From positions 1-64,000 of the forward strand of contig JAKSYS010000146.1 in NCBI GenBank assembly GCA_022925895.1: a DNA stretch of 64,000 nt. The letters are read 5' to 3'. Position numbers and translations under genes: made by a program. Positions 11,714 through 21,581 of this stretch are shown here, piece after piece. Under the pieces are notes generated by a model that made no database searches, was not told where the DNA came from, and saw only the letters and a program-made list of their open reading frames with translations. This stretch comes from Fragilaria crotonensis (taxonomy: Eukaryota > Bacillariophyta > Fragilariophyceae > Fragilariales > Fragilariaceae). Every line of letters begins with the position of its first letter. Position 1 is the stretch's first letter.

Positions 11714-12608
11714 ATGAACAAGATTGCTGCCGCGAGTCTAACCCTGCTGCACCTTCTCGCTTCAGCGGACTGTTTTGGATCATGTCCGTGGACGGCCGGG
11801 GGTCAGTCAGCTGCGACGACAACCGTCCTCTTTTCCAAAGACAATCGAGCCATGTCCTTTCTGCGACGCAAAGGCTTAGTTGGCGGCACGAAGGACTTTA
11901 CCAATGCCATTGGGATTGATGAAGGCCCAGCAGGAAAAAATGGACCGGCCGGAAGGATGGTTCGCAAGGCCAGTAATTCCTACAAGTCCTGTGTTGAGTC
12001 AGGTGTTATTGATGACATTAGTGAAGCCTTTCCCTTGACTAGCTCCGGTACGGAGTGGAGTGGGTTTAGTGATCGCGTTATGGGAGGTGTGTCCGTTGGA
12101 AGTCTCGTGCGAGATTTAGTGCAGGGTCGCGAAGCCAACGTGCTTCGTGGTGAGGTTTCTTTGGCGAATAATGGAGGCTTTATTCAAATGGCAGTGGACC
12201 TGGCAAATGATCCTGTGAAGTCGCGACTTGTTGATGCTACGCAATATGATGGGATTGAACTCGATGTGCTGTGTAAAGGAGATTCAGAGACGGAGACGTT
12301 TAATGTGCAGTGAGTCTAGCTTTAGCCTTAGTATGTACGTGTATTTTTCTAACCCTGTCGCCCGCTTCAGTCTCAAGACTCCAGATTGTGTTGCCTTTGC
12401 GTCCCATCGAAGCACCTTTGAACTAACGACGAACGCTGGTTGGGAAACCATTCGCATACCCTGGAGCGATTTCCGTGGCAAAGGACCTGGTGCTGAAGAC
12501 GTAGCTTTCGATCCGTCCAGATTGCGAAGAATCGGTGTTGTTGCCATCGGTCGCGAAATGATCGTCTATTTGGCTGTTTCTAGACTCGGCTTCTACAGTG
12601 TTGTCTAG
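11714..12608 (+). CDS. CIA30-domain protein (NDUFAF1-like), two exons
   Basis: CIA30 proteins act in assembly of respiratory complex I (NDUFAF1); related domains occur in plastid factors. Exons 11714-12309 and 12371-12608; the 61-bp intron begins GTGAGT and ends TTCAG. Splicing joins NVH to LKTPDC, which restores the conserved N-V-H-L-[KR]-T of the family. The domain starts at WSGFSDRVMGGVSVG and includes LANNGGFIQ, YDGIELDV, FELTTNAGWETIRIPWSDF and the C-terminal GFYSVV. Start choice: the ATG at 11714 gives MNKIAAASLTLLHLLASADCF, a secretory-type leader with a Phe after the Ala-rich stretch, which could be a plastid-type bipartite presequence; mitochondrial targeting is also possible. The frame is open 30 codons further upstream. 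About 277 aa. Ends 35 bp from the convergent RPN1 gene. Confidence 0.82.
12310..12370 (+). other. Intron of the CIA30-domain gene
   Basis: 61-bp GT-AG intron (GTGAGT ... CGCTTCAG). It is supported by frame restoration of a conserved motif across the junction and by an in-frame stop just inside it. Confidence 0.85.
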
Positions 12609-12643
12609 GGGTAGGATACGTCGGTCTATGCTAATAACCCACT

Positions 12644-15599
12644 TTATTTGCCATCGCCTTCAGGCTTATAGTCTGGATTGTCCTTGAGAATGACGATTCC
12701 CTCGAGCACGCTAGCCACTGCAAGGACTTCGTCGGTTCCAAGTTCGGCCCTCTCCTTGGCTTGCAACAAGACAGGACTTTGGTGAGTTTGGAAACCAGTA
12801 ATACGCTTTGGTTTTCCAGCCTGACCAACTGTTTCCACGGCCTGCCCCACCCGGACCGTTACTGGTCTCATCGACATGTCTTCATTGACAGTGATAAGCA
12901 TTCTTGGATTCATTGCACAAGTCAAGTAGTAAAGTAGATAGTGACTCTTGTCCAAGATCGTATTCTTGAGATCAAGACATGCGTGGAGAAGAACCAAAAC
13001 ACCGCCAAGGGCAGGTCCGCTCATCAGCAAGCGGTCAGAATGGAATGGATTGATGGTGATGAGACCCTTGCCCATGTGGAGCATGCCTTGTGCGATGCGA
13101 ACGCAAAAAACGTGACTTGCTTCCTTGTGATAGAACTCACTAAGTTGACGCAAAATACCAGCCACGCGCGAGTTGTTAGTTCCAGCGCTGACAATGCCGA
13201 GGCCAAAAATTGCGTTTTGAGACAGCTCAGGATCTGGGTCGTGGGATAGTCTTGACAGCTGGTCAATGACTGCGAAGTCAGGATTAGAAATGTGCAGGAC
13301 GGCAATGGCAAGAGGGACTGCACGCTTGATGGGAAGCTCGCAATAGTGAAGAAGGTGGTCGAAGGTTCTGAGCATCATCTCTGCTCCGACGTCTTCCCCC
13401 AAAGTTATCAACCCAAGGCCAAGTACAGCCGCCATCTGATGTTCGGCGTCCTCTGTAAGATGCTCAGCACATTGGTGAAGCATGTCCTGTACAAGTTCGA
13501 CGTTTCCGCTTCCAGCGTACGCACACGTCTCCAGCATGACAACGGCATACTTGGAAATCTTGTGCTCAATAGTGCGTAAGGCCTCAATCATACCATCAGC
13601 TTTTTCCGTCTGACCCAGAAACAGCAACGCCAATCCGAGGCACAAGAACCTTGCATGGGAGTGGTTCAGTTCATCCTCTGTCGCTTCCATCAATCTCTGA
13701 ACAATTGATCCGCCAACACTCTCATCGCACTTTCCAACGAAAACAAGACCTAGCGCAAGACCAGCAAGTGATACTTCCATCATGGTGGTAGGTCCGCCAT
13801 CCGAGCTCTCAATGAGCGGAAGCAACAGCTCCATGACGTCTTCCCGAGCAGACCCGGCGTAGGCGATTCCAAGTCCAGTGCAAGACGCACATTTCATGAT
13901 GTGGCTGCCGCCTTCAATGTGTTCAGAAAGCAGGGCCAGCGCTGGATCGGCGTCATTTCGTACTCCACTACTCAAAATTCCAACCGCCAATGCTGCACCA
14001 GCCTTGACATAATCTTCCGAAGAGTAAAGATACTTATCAATCTGAGTAAGTCCTCATCCACATTCCAGAGCAGAATTGATCCTAGCGAGGCAGCTGCTGA
14101 CATCATTCCATGATCCTTGTTTTTGTACAGCCAGTCGCTATCGGGAGTCATAAGCTTATCGTGCCCAAACCCTACATTGACAAACGCATTGACAAAGGTT
14201 GACGCTAGATTGGCACGCGCTGAGTCCACTTGTGCACCTCCCGTCTCGCGGCGCCGACTAAACCCTCCCGTCTCTGCCAAATGTGACTTGTAAATGTCTT
14301 CAGGTGTCTTGGCATCCAGCACGTCCAAATCCTGCCCCAGCTTCAGGAAATATTCCGAAAGTCGTTCGTTCCCAATCAAAGGATTATACTCTTCGTCGTC
14401 ATCGTCTTCGACAGTGAAATTGATGCGATGACGTCCGAGAAGTAGACACATCTGTTTCTTCATCAAGGTATCCTCGCATTCACTAAAAATATTGGTGATG
14501 GCGTCCACGTTTGATGTTCGCAGAGCCACACGAAGGGCGTCAAAGAACTGACCTTGCATCTTGTAAATCTCAAAGGCAGTCTCAAGCATTTCCTACGAAG
14601 AAAAACGATGCACGATGGTTTAAGCACGCCCTGCAATCCCTAGAATTTCACACGCGAGCATAACTTACCGAAAAATCATCTGGATCTGACATGAATTCAG
14701 ACGATTTCAGAAGGTACAAACAGATGCGCTCGTAGTTCTTGTCATCCACGGCGTCCATGGACAAAAGGATCTTCAGACGCTGTACTTCAATCAACAAGTC
14801 AATTGCTTCCGCTTCCGCATTGTGAGTAATATGAAATGGAGCAATAACATCCACCATTTTTAGCAGATCCGCAAACTTCGTGTCGTCGCCCGGATCACTG
14901 CCATCCAGAACGCGCTGATTGTATTCTTGGCCGATCTCACCGGCGAGGGAGCGGACAAACTCGTGACCCCACGATCCTAAGTTGTCATCAGCGTGTGGTG
15001 AAGGGGCGCCTTTAGAAGCAAGCGTGTCGTAATCCTTCACGGCACGCAATTTGAAGCTGAGCGATTCCCGCTCCTCTGTAAGGGCGATGACGCGTACGGC
15101 CAGAATGTTAGAGCGCATGTCGCATCAATCAAAAACACAACCATCAACGAACCGTACAACTCGGATTCGATCAAAACCTACCTGGCTTTCCCATGGTCAT
15201 GGCCAAGACGGCCAAAACATCCGCCACGCGAGCTCGAAACTCGAGCGACTCCAGGTCTGTGGCGCTTGCAAAATCATTATGTAATTTTTTGATGACAGCA
15301 AAGTGAGGACGAAGAAACTTCAGGGGCTTCGGAACCGATGTCATACTGGACGTCGCTGTCCTCAACTCCGTCACAATCATATCCAGTGCCTTTTGTCGAA
15401 TTCCAACCGTCACGGAAGCCTCGTTACTTTGATTCGTAATCGTCGAAACGCAAGTATCCAAGCGTTCCTTGAGCTGTTTGTCTTCGTCGGACAGAGCATC
15501 TTCGAGCTCCTCCTTCTTTTTCGCTTCCTCCTTCTTACTTTTTTCAGATTGAGAAGTAGTTCCAGTCAAGGCAACAGCATCTTTGTCTTTCGGGGCCAT
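12644..15599 (-). CDS. RPN1: 26S proteasome regulatory subunit RPN1 (PSMD2), three exons, one frame break
   Basis: Scaffold of the proteasome base that docks ubiquitin receptors and shuttle factors. Exons: 15599-15182, 15075-14669, 14592-12644; introns of 106 and 76 bp with GT-AG ends (GTAGGT, GTAAGT donors). It aligns, from memory of human PSMD2, along the whole length: GSWGHEFVRSLAGEI, QVDSARANLASTFVNAFVN, YKNKDHGMMSAAASLG, VGILSSGVRNDADPALAL, AYAGSGNV, RAVPLAIAVLHISNP, GFQTHQSPVLL. Several proteasome/cyclosome repeats (GLGIAYAGS-type) are visible. About 924 aa, close to the usual 900-1000. In exon 3 the frame changes at 14045-14047, where DEDL runs into QIDKYLYSSEDYV; one base (expected TTAACTCAG) appears missing. 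Because RPN1 is essential in eukaryotes, a sequencing error is more likely than a pseudogene. Confidence 0.93.
14593..14668 (-). other. Intron 2 of RPN1
   Basis: 76-bp intron with GTAAGT donor and TCGTAG acceptor. Phase 0; joins DPDDFS to EMLETAFEIYK. Confidence 0.8.
15076..15181 (-). other. Intron 1 of RPN1
   Basis: 106-bp intron with GTAGGT donor and TTACAG acceptor. The junction joins MTMGKP to EERESLSFKL, matching MTMSGERECL of the human protein as remembered. Confidence 0.8.
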
Positions 15600-15971
15600 G
15601 ATTCAGGTATGTGGCTGAGGACTGGGACAGGGGATCTAGAGGTTGCGATTGTATACCTGATGCCTTTTGTACTCGCGATCATACTCTTTTGATCGGTGCC
15701 CCAGTACTTGTACTGTCCTTGTACAGGCGGATCCTGCGCTCTGGAAGGTGGACGAACACCTGAGAAAGTTAATTCATTCCACGGGATCGGGATACTCTCG
15801 GTTAACCCCAAAATCCGCGTATCGTTCACGTCTCAAGAGATTGGTTTTTACCAGGTACTGTACTACTAGTAGTAGTACTTTTTACTACTAACATGTACAA
15901 ATACTCGTATGTCCCAGTTTCCCCGCGCATCTGACGATGATGCGACATGCAAGACTAAACTCAGCTATGCC
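15600..15971. other. Spacer between RPN1 start and Hop2-fusion 3' end
   Basis: No gene. Holds the RPN1 promoter side and a cluster of GTAC and CTACTAGTAG palindromic words at about 15,850-15,910. Confidence 0.5.
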
Positions 15972-18458
15972 CTATTTTCCCACTTGTTCGTCGAGGTAGG
16001 CGCGAGTAAGGTTTCCTTGGGAGTTGAGGAGGATTCCAATGAAGTTCTCATCTGCAGCAATGTGGGATGGCAAATCTTGAGTCGACTGTGGCTTTCTGCA
16101 AACCGATTTCAACTTCTTGCGAGCCAATTTGTTTGAAGCAAACGTTTTGGTGTCCTTAAGAGCCTTCTCATCAGACTCGATGTCAATCTGACCTTCATCT
16201 GCGAGACACTTCTTCATGCTGATACTACCATCAGTGTTCTCTTCCATACTAATAAGGAAGTCCATGCAGATCCGACGGCGCTTGCGCCACTGTTGAGTCA
16301 TACCTTCAATGCGGAGCTTAGTCTGCCTTTTGTGTTTCTCATTGACCTTCAACTTTCGAGCTTCTTCAACTTTCGAGAGAAGTTCGGCCATTGTTGCCTC
16401 ATCTATCTCGAGTTTCGACATGGCTTCTTCATTCGTTGGTTCCGAATTGAGGCGTTTTGTGTCTGCTTCCATTCTGAGAAGCTCGCTCTTCAACTTGGCA
16501 TGTTCGTCCTCTGCCTGCGACTTATCTGTGTAGAGTTTATCCCGAACATCGAACTCGAATCCATTGCCGTTGTTCTTCTGCTTGGTGTGGTCGACGTAGT
16601 ACAGCGATGTGTTGGCGTTGCGACCAGCCTTGAACCCATGGGCTCCTGCAAACTCGTCGCCGCTACTTGGCTTCGGCTTCTTTTTGCTCACGTTTGGCTC
16701 ATCGTCATCGCTGTCTGCAAAGACGTTTGCACCGTCCTCCTTGTCGAGTGTCATGTCATCGAGGCATTGCTTGAGCACGGGAGACGGAACAACTGCCTTG
16801 AGTGCTGTATGTATCTGCGTGATATTCATGGGGCAAAAGGCATCGTAAAGAAGGTCAACAATCAACTTCTTTGCCGCGGACTTGTCCACGACAATGCGAG
16901 CATCAGATCCGCCTAAAGTCTCTGCGGCAGCCTGCCATTTGCGATGGATTGCCATGGCTTGAACACTTGGTTGGCTCGTCAGCTTGGATCCTGGAACAGG
17001 TGTGATCTGTTGAGTGCCATGGAGGGGCGGAGTGACAGAGTCAGTGGCATCTGCTGCGACGATTGGTGACTCAACGAATTTCGGGAATGCAGGTGACGAC
17101 AAGCGGGAGCACTTCTGGGCCATCATCAGTTTGTGCTCGTGCGTCATTGCTCTGAGTGGAATATCCTCCAACTTCTCTGGCCATCCTCCATAGTCAGCGA
17201 CTTGGCAGTCAAGACAGGTGTACCACTTCGCGCTAGACAAAGTTGAGCAATAGACAGCAGCTGCAGCAAGAGTGCAGGTCTCCGAACCGCACTTGATCGT
17301 GCCTTCTTTGGCGAGGTCTGAACAAGACATGACCTTCTTTAGATCCCAACTTTCCTCGCCGTCGCCTTCCGCGTCGACGTCAATGTCAACGTCTGGAGAC
17401 ACGCAAATACCATCGACGAAATGGGCCTCGGAAATGGACGGAGTGATGGCCGAAAAGCCTTGATCGCAGCTCTTCGTCGGCTCTCCACTTGAGATCTCAT
17501 TGGGACTATGGACAGACTCATTGTCAGCGTGCGGTGGTGTGGCGGGATCCTCGTCGCCTTCCTCGAGGCCGAAATCTTCTTGAATACATTTGAAGCACAT
17601 GTTCCACTCATCATCTGGCGTAAGGTTTGATGCCCAGCACTCGACAGCTCGACGTCGACAACCAGCGACACGGCAGGTTATCTTCACTTTTTGATCCAGT
17701 TTGCGTACCACGTCCCACTTCTCTGGAGTTTGAGCAGAGACCTTTGATTCATCTGGGGATGCCTCGATCGGAACAGTGTCGAGACTGATCTGGTTGGTGG
17801 AGATCTCAGGCGTTGCAACATGAGAAACGAAGGTCGAAGGAGAAGGATGGATAGGTGCTGCCGAAGGTTCACCACATTCGGTACTTCTTACTGGTCTCTC
17901 AAGAGCATCGAAGGGATCGCCACAATTGATATCAAGGATAGAACCGGAATCAGCAGGTGGTGTGGAAGGTATGGTTTCAGCTAACGATGAAGAGGATTCT
18001 TCGCTTTGCGATTCCGCACAAAGATCCTTCGAATCCTCACCATTTTTTTTCAACGAAGTGTCCACGAGCGCTACGCTCAACATCAAGTCATCCTCAGCGA
18101 CATCAACGTCCTCAATTCCATCTTCGTCGGTGACATCCTTGGTATCATCATTCTCAATTGCACCCGATGATGAGGCATCGGCAACGTCGCCTTCTGGAGA
18201 GACTTGGCGGCGACCAAAGTCTCGTTCCGAGCATGCGGTGCATAGGTTCCGGATTTCATCGGGGTCGTGGTTCGAAGCCCAGGCTTCCGTAGCATTACCT
18301 TGACAGATGCGGCATGAAAGCTCCATGTCATCCTCTCTCCCTTCCAGCGTGCGCACGAAATTCCATGGATTGATGGCGCCGCCCTGGACTACCTGACTCA
18401 CCTTTGACGTTCCGTCGGCATCGCCGCCCTTCTTTTTACTTGCTTTACGTTTCGCCAT
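15972..18458 (-). CDS. Triple Cys/Trp-module protein fused to a Hop2 (homologous-pairing) domain
   Basis: About 828 aa from the ATG at 18456-18458 (start MAKRKASKKKGG, basic and nuclear-type); 47 more open codons upstream look like leader. The C-terminal part (about residues 520-770) reads as Hop2/TBPIP: a winged-helix region (KLIVDLLYDAFCPMNITQIH ... SLYYVD), a coiled coil with LNSEPTNEEAMSKLE, then QQWRKRRRICMDFL and a closing GQIDIESDE, matching EWRKRKRM...GIETDED of Hop2 from memory. Hop2 with Mnd1 stimulates Dmc1/Rad51 strand exchange in meiosis. The N-terminal 430 aa carry three copies of a module: [W][DN]xx[RK] ... C-x(2,4)-C ... W ... C-x2-C-x4-D-[FY]-G, at about 32-82, 248-297 and 371-424, separated by acidic Ser-rich linkers. 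The module resembles a small zinc-binding fold but I do not recognise it. Usual Hop2 is about 220 aa, so this is a large N-terminal fusion with an acidic insert in the wing. Confidence 0.8.
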   Translation of the reverse strand: MAKRKASKKKGGDADGTSKVSQVVQGGAINPWNFVRTLEGREDDMELSCRICQGNATEAWASNHDPDEIRNLCTACSERDFGRRQVSPEGDVADASSSGAIENDDTKDVTDEDGIEDVDVAEDDLMLSVALVDTSLKKNGEDSKDLCAESQSEESSSSLAETIPSTPPADSGSILDINCGDPFDALERPVRSTECGEPSAAPIHPSPSTFVSHVATPEISTNQISLDTVPIEASPDESKVSAQTPEKWDVVRKLDQKVKITCRVAGCRRRAVECWASNLTPDDEWNMCFKCIQEDFGLEEGDEDPATPPHADNESVHSPNEISSGEPTKSCDQGFSAITPSISEAHFVDGICVSPDVDIDVDAEGDGEESWDLKKVMSCSDLAKEGTIKCGSETCTLAAAAVYCSTLSSAKWYTCLDCQVADYGGWPEKLEDIPLRAMTHEHKLMMAQKCSRLSSPAFPKFVESPIVAADATDSVTPPLHGTQQITPVPGSKLTSQPSVQAMAIHRKWQAAAETLGGSDARIVVDKSAAKKLIVDLLYDAFCPMNITQIHTALKAVVPSPVLKQCLDDMTLDKEDGANVFADSDDDEPNVSKKKPKPSSGDEFAGAHGFKAGRNANTSLYYVDHTKQKNNGNGFEFDVRDKLYTDKSQAEDEHAKLKSELLRMEADTKRLNSEPTNEEAMSKLEIDEATMAELLSKVEEARKLKVNEKHKRQTKLRIEGMTQQWRKRRRICMDFLISMEENTDGSISMKKCLADEGQIDIESDEKALKDTKTFASNKLARKKLKSVCRKPQSTQDLPSHIAADENFIGILLNSQGNLTRAYLDEQVGK

Positions 18459-18851
18459 TTTGGTAATAGAAGGGGTGGAATGCGACGGGAAGGTCAAGGT
18501 GGTGTGCTTCGAATGAGGACAATTATTGATGGAAGGTTTCAAACACTCGACAATGGGAGCCTTGATTCCACTTCGAGAAAAAGTGACACTCCTCCGCAAT
18601 TCAAAGAAAGCTTGGCGCGCGGCGAATACTCTGCTTGTACGTAGGAATCAGTATGTTTGCGTAGGAAGAGTGAAGGTATAAAATAACGGTTGTTTCCGCA
18701 CAAGTCTCACAAATCTGTCGACCCAGATCCCGAGGTGTCTGGCGTGAAGCGTTTGCGTTGTAGTAATAGTTGTGCCAGGTATCATACCGTTGATGCTACC
18801 AAGGAGAAGGGATGAATCCAGTTGTTGGAAGATTCAGTTTGAATTGTCTTT

Positions 18852-19654
18852 CTATCTTGGTGGCCTTTGACCTCGGGAACGAACGAAATGATTGCTGTTG
18901 GAATGGCGGTTAGACAACGAGAGGTATCGGACGCAACAGGCCATGAACGTTGTAACTTGCCAATAACCATTTGGATTCTTGCTCAGGTAGTTCTGATGGC
19001 GCTCTGTAGCATCCACGAAGGTACTTGTATCAACAACTATTCGAGTCTGTACCGTCTTTCGTTCGAAGCATTGAATGGCACCAGAGTCCAGTAATTGTTG
19101 GAGCTCCCTTATAATCTTTTCCGCAACCTTTTGTTGATTCTGATCACTGCAAAAGATTACGGAGTGGTATTGCGATCCTCGATCAGCACCTTGTCGATTG
19201 TGAGTCGTGGGATCGTGGATACAAAAGAAGAATCGAAGGAAATCCTCCAAATGAGCCTGTGGGTCCCGAAGTTCCACAAGCAAGACTTCGACGTAACCTG
19301 ATTTCCCTCGACTAACTTCTTGGTAAGAAATGCTCCTTCGGCTGGTGTTAGAATCAGGTGTCATGAACCCGACGCGGTGACTCAGAATTGAGTTAGGGAA
19401 ACGATTTTGAAAGTCTTCACAAGAAGAATTAGTGGTAATTCAATGATTGGCAATATTGCGCAAGAATCACCAGTTTTGCATAAGCACTTACTCCTGGTCA
19501 TGTAGTGCTCAATACCCCAGAAACAACCACCTCCAATCGCCAACATATTGCTTAACGCTGCGTCAGTTGGTCCCTGTGCACAATCCAAAACGGGGCCATC
19601 TTTTCTCGTGTTAACGTCACCCACAAAACTCTCCTTTGAAGCTGATTGCCCCAT
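18852..19654 (-). CDS. MSRA: Peptide methionine-S-sulfoxide reductase A, two exons
   Basis: Reduces methionine-S-sulfoxide in proteins. Exon 1 (19654-19492) holds the active site GGGCFWGIEHYM with the catalytic Cys; exon 2 (19414-18852) holds ISYQEVSRGKSGYVEV, FFFCIHDPTTHNRQGADRG, SQYHSVIF and YLSKNPNGY, all hallmark MsrA blocks. The 77-bp intron (GTAAGT ... GTGAAG) joins MTR to NFQNRFPNSI, the segment expected in fungal-type MsrA. About 241 aa. The start MGQSASKE has Gly2 and Ser/Ala context typical of N-myristoylation, suggesting membrane association (inference). The C-terminal tail after NGY ends in HFVRSRGQRPPR and contains a Cys pair that could serve in recycling. A GC donor after NGYW could give another tail; I kept the simple model. 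Confidence 0.85.
19415..19491 (-). other. Intron of MsrA
   Basis: 77-bp intron with GTAAGT donor and GTGAAG acceptor. A nearer AG at about 19,382 would give a wrong frame, so the farther acceptor was chosen. Confidence 0.7.
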
Positions 19655-19933
19655 GAATCAGTTCTGATGGCGCCTGAAGCCACGATGGAAGTATCGTTGT
19701 GTTTCGTTGATACTGTGATGCATAGGGAGCCACGCCCATCTTCAATTCACTTGACAGAAATACGTGGGAATTTGAGTTCATGAAGACGAGGCAAAGCATG
19801 TCGCCCTGCAGTTGGGTGCTACATTACCTGGTACCTGGTACGACTGTACTACAGTACCTGGTAGGGCCACCTCCTTTCATGTGTGTGTGCGAATCGGGGT
19901 TCTCTTCGTCGCCCCCCGTCGAAGCGCTATAAC

Positions 19934-19970
19934 CGGATCCGATTAACTGTCACCTATTTTTCGTCATCGT
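19934..19970 (+). repeat. Left 37-bp terminal inverted repeat
   Basis: Exact inverse of 23567-23603. The core words are GGATCCGATTAACTGTCACC and TTTTTCGTCATCGT. Similarity stops abruptly on the inner side. Confidence 0.85.
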
Positions 19971-20303
19971 GACATCATAGGAATCTTGCTCATCCGTCGA
20001 AAACAAAAATCAAAAAATTTGTATGTGTAACATTCAAACCGGCATTGCGCGCCAGCCAAATCGGCATTGTTCCCCATCCAACTCAATACATGTATTACGA
20101 TGTGTATATCTGTATATCGATACATTTATTTCGTGAGATTTTGCATTGCTGATCTGACATTCATTTCATTTCATTTTTGCCTGAAATACTACGATACCTC
20201 ATTGTTATTGCTTCTGCTGTTGATCATCCTTTGTCGTGACCCACCAAACAAGCACCCTCCTCGTCATTTCTGTACAATCGAAGGATCTGCCGCCTGTAGC
20301 ATC

Positions 20304-20703
20304 CTCGGACGTGACAGCTTGCTTTCCCGATCGATCACGCTCTGCCATAACTGTGGAGTGGGTCGTCAAGGATTGCTTGTTTTTTCGTACGAACCGGCAG
20401 CACCCTTGGACGTGACAGCTTGCTTTCCTGATCGATCACGCTCTGCCATAACTGTGGAGTGGGTTGTCAGGGATTGCTTGTTTTTCGTACGAACCGGCAG
20501 CACTTGACGTGACAGCTTGCTTTCCCGATCGATCACGCTCTGCCATAACTGTGGAGTGGGTTGTCAGGGATTGCTTGTTTTTTCGTACGAACCGGCAGCA
20601 CCCTTGGACGTGACAGCTTGCTTTCCCAATCGATCACGCTCTGCCACAACTGTGGAGTGGGTTGCCAGGGATTGTTCGTTTTTCCGCCCGAACCGGTAGC
20701 AGC
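20304..20703. repeat. Tandem repeat, about four units of 97-101 bp
   Basis: Units begin near 20311, 20412, 20509 and 20610 at GTGACAGCTTGCTTTCC and include ATCGATCACGCTCTGCCA, AACTGTGGAGTGGGT and CGAACCGG. The copies differ by a few substitutions and small indels. The third period is 97 bp and the others 101, so the array does not keep a reading frame. Confidence 0.9.
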
Positions 20704-20860
20704 CTCGTGCAGCCTCATCTTTTGTGATGACGGATAGCGCTGTCGATGATCATGTTGTAAGTGGTGTTGTTGCGGGATTGTTCCCGAGGAATGCCGCAAA
20801 CGACCCGGGGACTTCATTGTTGAGCTTGCATACTCGTGCAGCCTGAAAAGCCGGAAGACG

Positions 20861-21576
20861 TTGATTCTGATCAGGAATGTCCTGTCATCCCCTGATTGTG
20901 CAACCAAGGCCGCGCTGAGTGGGGCATTGGACAAGATTAACTTGCACAACACCATGGTGGCGAATAAACGTCCGGATGGAAAGGCAAGGAATTCGAGGGG
21001 GGACTTCGGTGCGATGCATCCAATTGGGACTCGCATTCACCGTGATGGGGTGGGAATAAGTGCGTACACAACCAATTTGTTTGGTCCCGAGCCAGTTCTG
21101 CGAGAGTTCGTTCAGAGTCTTTCGATTGTGGGGAGGCATTGTTTCCCTGACGTTTCACGATGATCCAAGAGCTAGAGGCCAATTCAGGCATCCCCCAGTT
21201 CCACCCATGGATGGCGATGGCCACTTTCTTGTGGGGCTTCTCCATTGACATGAGTGTCAGCCTCATGAACGCTTCCCATTTTGATGTTTGGGATGCCTCA
21301 CCTGGGTTCAGCGTTTGGACCGAAACGATTCCGTGCAGCTAAAATTGGTATTTTGTAATGCCCAATGTGGTTGGGGTTGACGAGGCCGGGAATAACTTTC
21401 ATGGACTCGCCGTGAAGCTTACCCATGGCGTGGCAATAAGTTGGGACGGGAGGGTGCTTAGGCACTGTACGTTGCTCTGTGAGCCGAGTGCAAGCAATGT
21501 TGAGGAGCAAAACTTATTGTTCGGCTCCTTTACTGCAGCAAAGTTCAGGGTACTTCAGGCTGGAGTCCTGCAATAA
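20861..21576 (+). pseudogene. Broken gene of a diatom repeat family with an HFD motif
   Basis: Successive segments read GAMHPIGTRIHRDG, QELEANSGIPQF, SIDMSVSLMNASHFDVWDA, PGFSVWTE, NWYFVMPNVVG, LTHGVAISWDGRVLRHCT and LFGSFTAAKFRVLQAG. I recall similar unnamed proteins repeated in other diatom genomes, but cannot name a family. The H-x-D (HFD) followed about 60 residues later by a conserved His and Arg fits the metal-binding pattern of double-stranded beta-helix (2-oxoglutarate oxygenase-like) folds; this is inference only. The frame is interrupted by about one stop and one frame change, so it is not functional as it stands. It ends at the insertion site of the nested MITE. Confidence 0.5.
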
Positions 21577-21581
21577 TTGAA

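Noticed and set aside
16293-16916. 207-codon plus-strand open frame, Leu/Phe/Val-rich
   Set aside because: Antisense shadow of the Hop2-like region.
18782-18990. Extra 3' exon of MsrA using a GC donor after NGYW
   Set aside because: The simple open frame to 18852 needs no unusual splice site; no conserved C-terminal motif was gained by the alternative.
19617-19799. Upstream exon extending MsrA
   Set aside because: The frame does not join MsrA without an unsupported splice, and the ATG at 19654 gives a complete, plausible start.
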